Origin: Trichobilharzia szidati
Taxonomy: Eukaryota; Platyhelminthes; Trematoda; Strigeidida; Schistosomatidae
Assembly: GCA_944472155.2 (NCBI GenBank)
Contig: OX235273.1
Coordinates: 35,499,204 to 35,563,203, forward strand
DNA: 64,000 bases
Reading direction: 5' to 3'
In this document: positions 11,262 through 23,092 of the stretch, one piece after another
How positions within the stretch are numbered: position 1 is the stretch's first letter
How the letters are laid out: each line of letters starts with the position of its first letter
Position numbers and translations under genes: made by a program
Notes under the pieces: model-generated
Database searches by the model: none
What the model saw: the letters and a program-made list of their open reading frames with translations, nothing else
Told to the model about the DNA's origin: nothing

Positions 11262-14200
11262 GTAAGTGATCTCTAATTTACACGTTTATTGTGCTCAGAA
11301 CAACAAACTGACTATTTCCAAGGATGCGTTTCAGGTATTATTCATACATAACTTAAGTTCTACTGTTGGTATGCATAGGCTAAATTCAATCCATGCTTTT
11401 ACGATTTATCCAATCTTCTTTGGAATTATTTTAAACATGATCATGTTGATACTTCCATGGATATTGACCAGTATCAAAGTATCATTGATTGCCTATCTTC
11501 TTCTCAAGACAAATTGACGATATTTATCAAATTATTTAAAAGTGATACACTGAATGAATCAGGCAAGAAGTCATTTTATTTTTATTGCTGATTATTTTAA
11601 AGATATCAAAATATTATTTAAATGGTTTACATTGGGAAGAAGTTTACAGTCAGAGACATGGCAATTGATAGTTAATTCTATATTACCTCCGGTAAGTTAT
11701 TTGTCACTATTTATCTCATCTATTATTGATTAAAACAGTAACTTGGTAAATTTTCAAGTATTGGTTTGTAGGGATTTGACAGATTGGTTACAGGATTTCA
11801 TCATCAGCTGATATCGGTTAGTGGACCATTGAAAAACCAGCTAGGAGTACTGGACGGCTGTTTCCTCCGTCCTAGTTTGGGACTCTTTGTCAGTACGCAA
11901 CCGGGGTTCGAACCCAGGACCTCCTGGTTACAAGGCGAGCTCGTAGACGATTAAGTCACCGAGACCCAATCCAATGGCCCATGAATTCCAACTTCTGCCA
12001 ATTCACTACATAGCGCGACCACTAGCCAATGTCTTCAGCGAGTATTTTTCCTCACACTCGACCTGCTGCACCCTACTGGTCACAAAGTCCCATTTTGTAA
12101 ATTATTAACACCAACTGGTGCACCGCACCGAATCTCATAGTTTGTGTGAGGGCTGAGCTACTACCTAGATGCCTTAGCTGAAGCATGTGCTTGTCTTAAG
12201 GGAACCACTATCCTAACCTTTGACTTAAAGTCTAATCCAAAAGACAGTGCAGAAGTATGAGGAACTACGTTCCCATGGTGCCTGGTGAGCAAACCAGGTT
12301 TATTAACCATTCGATCCTTTCACATTCTGCAGCCCGTATACACCTTATGTTTGGAATAAAGGTTTTGCAGCTTCCTTAGCTGGACAAGGATGTCTACCAG
12401 TCTGGTTGTAAGCGGCAGACGTTCGCATGCACCCTACTACTTTTGTAAGTAACACCCATGGGGTATGGAGGCAGTGAATTTGGCTTATCTAGTAAAGACT
12501 ATGAACGCTTGGTGACATGAGGGCATCTCTAAAGGAGTATGGAAGTCTACTCACCTTTAGTTGTACTAGATTGTCACTACTTAATCAAATTTTTAGATTT
12601 ATATCCTATTTATTTCTGTCAGTTGTCGTGTGAACTCAATTCCTGGGACAGGTGTATAAGAACTGATAATATCACTTAGTTGCCCAGGCTGAAGTATGTG
12701 GAACACGATTCTAACTGGGGAACCTTTTGGTTAGAAGTCCAGTACCTAAGCCAATGAGCTACGACTCCACTTTTTTCATGTATTATCAGTTTTATTACCT
12801 TACAATTATTATGGATGAGATTTTATTTTGATAAATCACACAGTGTTACACAGTAATATTAACTGGTGCCATTTCAAGCACAAACTATTGCCACTCATAA
12901 TCATATCAAGTCACTCACACAACTTTTTTCCTTCATTTATATACATGTGTGGAATTGATTAGATATTGGAATAAAATTCAATATGAGATAATGTACATTC
13001 AGAGATAATAATATTAGTGTTATTGATCAAATACAATCAGATGGGAAATAAGATGAGTGTTTTTATAGTTATAATAAGTAACTTGTTAGAATGTTGTGAT
13101 GTGCTTGAATTGAAATAGAATTTTGAGATTATTTATTATCCTCTTCTGATTTGACTGAGTGGTGGTAATAATCTCTTCCATATTTCTGGTATTTGCATTG
13201 AGTCATTTCTGTTGCATGTGTGGGGTGTAAACTCAATGAACCAGGCAGGATTCAGCAATCAATCTCTCTCTCTCCACCTATCTAGATTACTTCTTAGAAT
13301 CTTAACCCTCTTCCACCCTATTGTGTGGTTTTGTGTTAATGCATGTAGTGCAATTGTTGAGCTTTTTTGTAAATTACTCATCTTCTTGGGGTCAACCATT
13401 CTTACCTTAGCTAAATTCTTCTGTTCCGACAATCTAATTACCCCCGACGGAGAGGGTTAAGATTGTAAGAAGTAATCTAGGTAGGTGGAGAGAGAGATTG
13501 ATTACTGAATCCTGCCTGGTTCATTGAGTTTGCACCCAGCACATGCAACAGAAATGACTCAATGCAAATTCCAAAAATATGGAAGAGATTATTACCACCA
13601 CTCAGTTAAATCAGAAGAGGATAATAAATAATCTCACAATTCTATTTCAATTCAAGCACATCACAACATTCTAACAAGCTACTTATGCTGGCTATAAAAA
13701 AGACACTCGTCTTATGTTCCATCTGATTGTAATTGATCAATAACAATCATATTATTATTATTTCCGAATGTACATTATCCTACATTGATTTTTATTCAAA
13801 TGTCTAATCGATTCCACACATGTATATAAATGAAAAAAAACGTTGTGTGAGTAACTTGATATGATTATGGGTGGCAATAGGTTTGTGCTCGAAACGTGGT
13901 CATCAGTTAACATTCCTGCATAACACTGTGTGATTTATCAAAATAAAATCTCACCCATAATGGAGTTATACTCTACCACAGTGCCCATGTTTTATACTTA
14001 TACCTTACAACTAATTCCTCAGGTCATGTAAACCACTTTATATCGTGCTAGACGTATGTGTAATAATGGTTGTAATGTGTCATTCATACTTAGTCGCCGA
14101 AATACAATTATGCACAGAGTACAGTCAGATCTCGAAGTCATTCAGTGATAGATTAATTGTCAAGTATATTTGGCTACGATGCGTGTAACATTGTTCTAAA

Positions 14201-17200
14201 CCTAATAAACCTTAAAAGTCTGATAGACCTTTATTTGTTTACGCTATATATCTCATTTGTAAAAAAGAACTATATACTACTGATTCATTAAGATGAGTAG
14301 TTGTATACCACTCATATAAACTATTAGTGCTTACCGGCAGCCATGATCTAAACACCCCAGACAGCCGTTTTGCTCGTTTGGGAACGAGGTTATCATCAGT
14401 GTACCCGGTTTGAAGCAGCTCAGAGAGCTGAATCAGTTCAAGCTACACGACTTCTGACTAGCTACTTGAGCGAACTGGTGATACCAAAAATAAAATTCAA
14501 ACTTTGCGTATTGGCTAGCAATGTGCAATCTACACAGTTCGCACACCCCCGAACTCCTTACGTTCAAGAATACGAAGGATATGCACGAGTGATACAATCG
14601 ATAATGAACTGGAGAGACCTAAACAAATCCTCATTAAAAATGAATATCCTGCAAGATTCATCGAGAAAAACATGAAAGTAAAGCAGAAGCCTGAAAGAAT
14701 CTAAACAGTACCGAAGAAATTACTGTTTATGAATGTTGAATTTAAAGGTGATATCGCAGCTGAGATTCTAAAGAACCGCCCGTTAAGAACACTGAGAAAA
14801 TCTTTCTTTTCAGCTGAACTACAGATAGATTTCTACAGTCGGTCAATGTTTAATGGATTTATGAAAGACAAACTGCCACTTCGGACCAATTCTATGTGTG
14901 TGTGTGTGTGTGTTTCTAAGTTCACTTGCTTCTATGGAACTAGTTATATTGATCACAAAAAGCGTACACTTTCCAAACGCATTTCTGAACATTATCCGGT
15001 ATGATTAACAAGAGGACAGTTAGTGTAAAACAATTACTAGCTCACTTCTTGAGCATCTGGTCAACTCAGGCGATGCAACTCTACTAGAATCGTCTTTCAA
15101 GATGAATAACTTTGTCTCTTTACTTCTTCTTCCTCTTTTATGTTTTTCTTTATTTCTTTATTTTCTTTTTAGAATCAAGATGGTTTATACAAATGTGATG
15201 AGTTAATCACTTCACTGAAACGTAAATGTCAAGATATTTGTACTGATTTGACAACTATCCTACTGCAATACTTAAATGATAATCATTCCTTTAACCTTGT
15301 AAGATCTTCTTTGTTGTAATACTAATAAGAAAAAAACATATTTCTAGTCAGATTTCAATCCATACAAACAATGTAGTAGTGGCATCTTAACCATGGATCT
15401 ATTATGGCTGTTTTCAACGTGTTTAACTTATCCGTATAAACGTATACCTAATAATTGTCTATTGCATACAAAACCATTGGAATGTGTAGGTTCATCCATT
15501 CTCCGTTAATATATCCATTCTTGCGCGCGCGTGTGTGTGTGCGTGCGTGTATGGATATTTCAGGAGCAATTGTCACATTTACATTGTCTGTACAATAGTA
15601 CTTCTCATGGTATGAGTTTGACAAGGTAATTAATTGTTTATAGTTTGTTTACATTGTATTTTGATGTTGTTGTTGTTTTTGTTGCAAGTTTTTAATTATT
15701 ACTGGATTTATAGTTTAATATTTAATCATTTAGTATGAGTAAAATAAAATCAAAAATCTTTAAATGTGATCACGTATTGATGTCATCTAGAGAACCATTG
15801 AAAACCAGGGAGTACAAGGCAGTTGTTTCGTACTAGTTTGAGACTCTTCAGCATTACACACTCATGATCCCGCGGCTAGAGATCGAACTCAGGTACCCTC
15901 TTGTTACAAGGCGAGACTGATGGACATTCAGCCACTGGGATGGAATTCGATGACTCGTGAATAGAAACTCCTATAAATTTGTCGTATATGTAGCGTGACT
16001 GCCAGTCAGTTCCATCGGTGAGTATTTGTCCTCACACTCGACCTAGTGGACGCCACTGATCATGACTTCTCACTAGTCCTTCTGACAACTTCATCCTAGT
16101 TAATTTCCAAGTGTTAGTTTGAAAGGATTTGAGTAACTCCTTGGTTTTCAGTGGTTGTCTAACTAATATGAATCCCTGATCAAATTTGAGACCAATCAAA
16201 TCCCTATGAACTAATACTTGAATATAAGTCTTTAGTAGTTAATATTCATTATGTATAACCATCGATGATTTCAGAAAAGAAGAAATAAATAAATTTCTTG
16301 AAGTTTCATGCCTTGGATTCCGAGTGGGACATAGGGCTTGAGGGGACACATCATTGCATTCAGTTCTTTGTTATCGCATTCAGCTAACTTCAAGACTTCC
16401 CCAACAACATCTCCATGTCTCTCTCTCTCTCCAACACTGAACCCGTCTATTCTTATTCGGGTTCCATCCAATGGCTTGGTATGTGATGTAACTTAAACGC
16501 CTCCTCAGAGTATGTCCAGTTTATCACTTTCACCTTCTGTACATTTTGTTGGGTGGACAATGGCTAACTAACCGTCAGAGTTCCTTGTCGCTCATATTGT
16601 CTCCGGATATCTGATTTTCAGTACCATTGAGCGAAGTCACTCGTTGATGAAAGTCAGCAGTAGCCTGTTTTGGAAATGCTTTTCACCAAGAGCAATTCAA
16701 GTCTATGAACCATAGATATAAGCACTGAGCGAATTGATATTAGTGTTGAAAATTCGGATGTTGTTCTCATCATAGATTTCAGAGTAATGACCGCCTATCT
16801 TGCTTTCCCAGTTCTGGTTAGCTTTAACATCCTCATCTGTGCAGTTTGTAGTTGACTAGATGCTGTCCAGTTAAGTGAAAATGACAAATGGTGGCTAGCA
16901 GTGGAATCTGAAATGCGTATTTTAACCTAAGTGTGCCTGCATCCTCAGTGACTGGTCGTTTTACTACTGAGAGTGGGACACAACACATGTAGCTTCAAAC
17001 GTCAAAGAATTATGCAATAGGCCACAAAAGTGGGTTGTTGAAAGTGAATCAGTGTATACCTACCTCCTGTATTGAAACCCCTGATCCTGTCCAGCCACTC
17101 CCAGTGCTCCCAGTCATTCGTACATCCAAGTACTGACTGGACACAACATTGCTTAACTTCGGTTATTGGACGAGAATCGGTTCTTTCAACACGATATGGT

Positions 17201-20200
17201 CGACGATAAGATATACAGGACACTTTGTGATTTCATGTAGGGGACTCACTCTTCGTTAATCGTTCCAATTTTAGCGAACGCATGGAGGATCGAACCCAGG
17301 TCCTTCAGGTTTTAAGGTGAGCTCATTGACCATCTAGCCGTTGGGATAGAATACAACAATTGGCTCATTAATTCCAACTTTTGCCAATCCCGAAGAGTTC
17401 CAAACAAGGTCGAAACAGCTAGCTGCTCTGTACTCCCTAGTTTTCAATAGTCTTCTAAGTGAAGTCAATCCGCGATCAAACTTGAGGTAACATTTCAGTT
17501 TCTTTCATCTTATTTTTCATCATTCTAATGTTGTCACTCTAAAAAGCTACACAATTGTGTGTATACACTCTAAACACATTTATCCCAGATATAAAATGAA
17601 GGCAAATCATGTTTATTGTGATATTTACTATTTTCTGCTCTTGATTTTCCTTAGCCTATTATTTCTATACCCAATTGGCGACGGCTATCTTTGCTTATTA
17701 GTCGAGCGTTATTATACTTAAATTTTCAAAAACTTACCACTGTTAGGTTCGATTCCTAGTAAAAATATCATTCTTAATTGGGATGCAAGTACATTCATCA
17801 CTTGACAAATCTCATATAAGATAAAGTTCAGATCCCCGTATTTCATTGCAGTCTATTAACAGTTTCATTTTCGAAGGTTGATCGTAATATGACTTGAATG
17901 GAAACAACATGTATTCCATCAAGTTGGTTTATTTCACAATTCATTTTAGTGTGGGGTTCTGGTGAGAAGTCGTGACCAGTAGAGTGTGGCAGGTCGAGTG
18001 TGAGGACAAATACTCGTCGAAAACATTGGCTAAGGGTCGCGCTATGTCGTGAATTGGCAAAAGTTAGAATCCAAGAACCATTGGATCGGGTCCCAGTGGC
18101 TCAACGGTCTACGAGCTCGCCTTGTAACCCGGAGGGCCCGGATTCGAACTCCGTTGTGTGCGTACTGATGAAGAGTCCCAAACTAGGACGAAACAGTTGT
18201 ATAGTACTCCCAGCTGGTTTTCCAATGGCTCTCTAACCAATGTTAGCTGATGATGAAATCCTGTAACCAATCAAATCCCTACAAACCAACACTTGAAAAT
18301 TCATTTTTCATTAGTTACTTTCCAAATGTAACATAAGGCTTTATGTTTCTCTGACGGTCCAGTAGCAGTGATGTCGTTTTATTTTATGTGGGTGGGATAC
18401 CTGGGCTCACATCTAACAACTTTCACTTCATATCTAGGATTACTGTTTTCTAGTAAACTTGGTGACATTTAAGGAGTGCGTCAGCTAGGAGTCGGTAACC
18501 GTCCTAATGTGGTGATAGCTGGCTGGCAAGCCAAAATTGTAGACAACAATTTACGTCAATGTTCACCTCCCGAATCGGGGTCATGAGAAAAAACAATAAC
18601 AAAGCTTAACCTTGAGAAAATCAATCACCAGCCAATCACAGAGGAGTTAACGTGTGGAAATATGATTCGCAGATATATGGCTTGATTTTCTGAGAAACGG
18701 CCACAAAGAGATAACAGAATAACCTTCAGCAAGAAAACAGCCAATCAGAAGACGTCGCTTTTCCGCTAACAATAATGTACAAAAGAATTTATAAATACCT
18801 CTTGATTTTCTCAGTAAACAATCTGTCTTTACACTACCATTAAACCGTCGATGCACAAATTTATTAAGTGCAACGTTAAATGATCATTCTTGTTCTTTTT
18901 ATAATTCTTTCTACTTAATTAATTTTTTGAGTTTGAAAGATTATAGCACTCATAGTCTACATTGTTATTGGGATTTTATTTCCACCCCTTCTCTTCACCC
19001 ACTCCCCTGTTAACAATCAATGTACAACACGAGTAGTTGTACTTCAGCCCCACTCATCTTTAAGTTTTCTGTCATTACGTGGGGGATTTCATCATGAGCT
19101 GACATCAGTTAGAGAACCACTGGAAAACCTGGGAGTACTGGACAGCTGTTTCGTCCTAGTTTGGGACTCTCCAGCAGTACGCACCCACCGGGGTTCGAAC
19201 CAAGGACCTTCTGGTTACAAGGCGAGCTAGCCCATAGACCGTTGAGCCACTGGGACCCGATCCAATGGTTCTTGGATTCTAACTTTTGCCAATTCACGAC
19301 ATAGCGCCACCATTTCACAATGTCTTCTTCGATGAGTTACTACCTCATCTTCAACCTGCTGTACCCTACTGTTCTGTCATTATACCATCCTCTACAAATA
19401 GTTTACATTTCTTCAATTTTTCCTGGTCTTTTCTTTTATAATTTCAGGATATTGGAATTAACATTTGATTATACTGGACCAATTATTGTATTACTCAAAG
19501 CGAAAGAGTTTCTATTCTGTTTATTATCAGATCAAGGTTTAAAGTAAGTATGTGTTACAATTTGTTATTGATTTTGTTACCTGTGAATTTCACCTATCAT
19601 TTTGTGTTATTTTCCGTCTTTACCGAGTTTACTGTCTGCTAAGTGAGGTTAGGTAGAATGCGTCGGTCAGGAATAGAACCCTAGATAACATGAGTAGCTT
19701 GTGAGCACAAGCATTATATATTGAACCGAATTCAAATGTGTAACTAACAGGTGGATAGGCGGAGTCTTTAAGCCCATGAATTGTACTATTCAGAGTGGTA
19801 AAAAACAACAGCAGATTATTCACTGAAAAAATGGGGGGGGGGGAGAATTTGTAGCTCAGGTGGATGTTGTTATAGCGTGTGTGTGTGTTTGTTCCCCACA
19901 GCTTCATGTTTCATTTTGCGAAGCCTTCATCATCTTTTTAGACAAAACCTTCAGTGCCTACTTTAATGTGAAATAAGAGCTTTAACTGCATAAAATAACC
20001 CATTAAATGATAATGATAATATTATGTCAAGTACAGACGAATGGTAATTCGATGCTTTTACACAATAGTTCATTGAACTGAATATCATTATGATAACATC
20101 TTGGGATTAGGTGCTCTTTGTGTACGTCTGGAAATGTTTGGGTTAGTTGCTGACACTTTCAGGTTATCCGCATTGTGCATGTTTGAAAGCTTGAAACAGT

Positions 20201-23061
20201 CTGAATACTGCTTACTCGCCAAGTGTTTAGGCCTGTTACTCAACCAAATTTATAACTTAGAAATTCGCATAAAATGCAGGAAAACTTCAAGTTACTACAC
20301 TTCATGAAATTACACAGGTAGAAAAAAACCCGTGAATAAAAAGAAACTATAGGAAACATAAATATACGGGTTTCAGGATTTCGTCATAAGCTGACATCGG
20401 TTGGAGAACGATTGGAAAACCTGGGAGTATTGTATAGGCGTTTCTTCTTAGTTTGGGACCCCTCATCAGCACGCATCCACCGTCAAGGTTCGAACCCAGG
20501 ACCTCCCAGTCATTGAAGTGAGCTCGTAGACCATTAAGCCACTGCGAGCCGATACAATGGCCACCCATGAATTCCAACTTCGACCAATTCACGATATACC
20601 GCGACCTTCAGCCAATGTCGTCGGCAAGTATTTGTCCTTGAGTCAAGTTTCATGATAAACTGCTGAATGGTAAACGAGCTTACCCTGTAGACGGAGGGTC
20701 TTGGGTTCGAGCCCTGACTGGGACTAAACATCTGCCCAGTACTCCTTGGTGGTTTTCCAATGGTTCTTGAACTGATGTCAGCTCATAATGAAATCTTGTA
20801 GCCAATCAAATCAAATCCCTGCAAACCAACATTTGAAGATTAATTTTACAGGATTTTGTGACGTTTCATGTGCACTTAAATAACTTGAACACTACCGAAA
20901 AATAAAATCCATGTGTGGTTGTAACTATGCTGCCTAGATATAAATGAAAGGAATGACATTCAAATTTCTCCCGTTGTTGGTTAATGGTGCTTGTTATTAT
21001 TAGATGGTTGGAGGCAATCGGCAGGAAGCCTTGGACCTAGGTTTCGTGCTAGTTGGCACTCATCAGCAAGGCGTATCTGCAACCTTGAAGAAACTGATGT
21101 CCCTTCTGAGATTCGAACCAGCGTCACCCAGTGCTGCAGCACTGGTGCTTGTTATTGTTGGTTAGTTATCCTTATCAACTCTCTCTTCTCTATACTCCTG
21201 CGTAGTCCTGTATTTGCTACTATTCCTGCCAACTTGATGATTTTCGACTGTAGACCTTTAAGTTCGTAGGACATTTAGAGTCCAGATCTTCTAGAATCTT
21301 CTTATCAGTCCAACATATTCCTACCATTTCGCTCCCCACAGTCTGTTGCATGATCCAGTCCACCATAATTACGAACATCATCGGTATTAGTAGACAGCTT
21401 TGCCATGCACTTGTCTTCACTTCAAAGACTTCGTTAAGCTTTCCTTTGTGAATTACTTGACATGTCGCATTGTCATATAACTGTTGAATGAAGCTGATAA
21501 AGGTTTTGGGGCACTCCGTGTTGTGTGAGGACTAGTGACACTAATTGGCTGCCCAAACCTTGGTTGGTGGAGTGCGGGATTCGAAGGCATGACTTTTCGG
21601 TTAGAAGTAGACCGCCTAGACCAATGAGCCATTCAGCTGTGCTACCAGATTTACACATGCTTGTTGAAAATTTTAAGCTAACCATTTTCATTGACACACA
21701 TTTCATTGGCACCTCGTAGCTTCACCCAAGATATTGGATAATTTTGATATCTTTATTCCCCTGCTATTTCCTTATGACTTTAAGCTACTGCTGGGATTAT
21801 TATTTCAAAACTGATCAAGAATTGACTTCACCTAGAACACCATTGAAAACCTCGTTTGCGACTCCTCAGTAGTACGCATTGATGATTCCATCGCTAGGGA
21901 TCAAACATGGAACCTTAAGGTTACAAGACGAGCTCATCGAGCATTGAGCCACTATGACGACATCAGATGGCCAGTCCATGGATTCGAACCCTTACCATTT
22001 AACAACACACTGTTCGCCGGGCAGCCAGTGTGGTCGGCAAGTATTTGTCCTTGAGTCAAGTTTCCTGGCGAACTGACTGCAGAATCTGCTGAATGGTAAA
22101 CGAACTCACCTTGTAACCTGAAGGTTGTGGCTTTGATCCCTAGGGAAGTCATGGGTGCATACTGCTGCAGAGTCATAAACAAAGATGAAACGGCTCTCCA
22201 GTACTACCTAGTTTTCAGTAGTTCTCTTATTGAAGTCACTTCTTGATCTAATGTGAAATCAATCAAATCCCTGCAGAAAAACAACTGAACAAAAAGGTAT
22301 TATTTGTAATAAGTCCCCACATTGACTTGTTTATTGAATTTTCTAACGATATTGACGACTTGCTTTCATCCTCGAATGCATCACTCTCTAAATTGTTCAT
22401 TTCTCTGTGTGTATGTGTGTGTGTTCGTTTAAGCTTTCTACTTGAAGTGAACAACTTTTCCAAAGTTATATTCCAATGAAGAAGTTTCATCCTTTTAATC
22501 TAAATTTTTATTTATCAATATGATATTTTTGCGTTGATAGTTCGGCGCTAGGTTGCTGGCTAACCACTCTTGTGGTCTAGCGTTCGACTCTTGACTGACA
22601 CATTCCTATATGTCAGTCAATTCACTAACCAATAGTAAATCTGGTAAAGAGGTAAGATTTGCGTATGACACTAACAAATCCCCACCCCCATGAAAACCAT
22701 TACTACTGAAACTGTCAAAGAAGTTTGAATTCCTATGTAGTGTTTAATTACTGATTTTGTAATTAATGTACATGACTATTAGGTTTACAGACAATCAATT
22801 TAACCACATGCTTAATGTCTTTACTCTAAACACAGAAGGAGAGAGAGAGACAAAGATTCCATTAGGCATGAGTTTTCTGAGAGCATATTTTTCTTTTTTT
22901 TATAATTCTGAATGATGCATAACGAGTTCAATCGGTCAGTGTTTCATTTGACATTGAATATTGAATCGTGTTAAAATATTCACGTATACATGTCTATCAG
23001 TTATATTTTAATTTTTAAAAATAGAGTACTATGGAGTTATCAAACACATGTATTGCAGCTC

Positions 23062-23092
<31 letters not shown>

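Noticed and set aside
11266..11517. 83-codon ORF with hydrophobic stretch
   Set aside because: Wrong frame of TLDc exon 3; the coding frame is the one set by exons 1-4.
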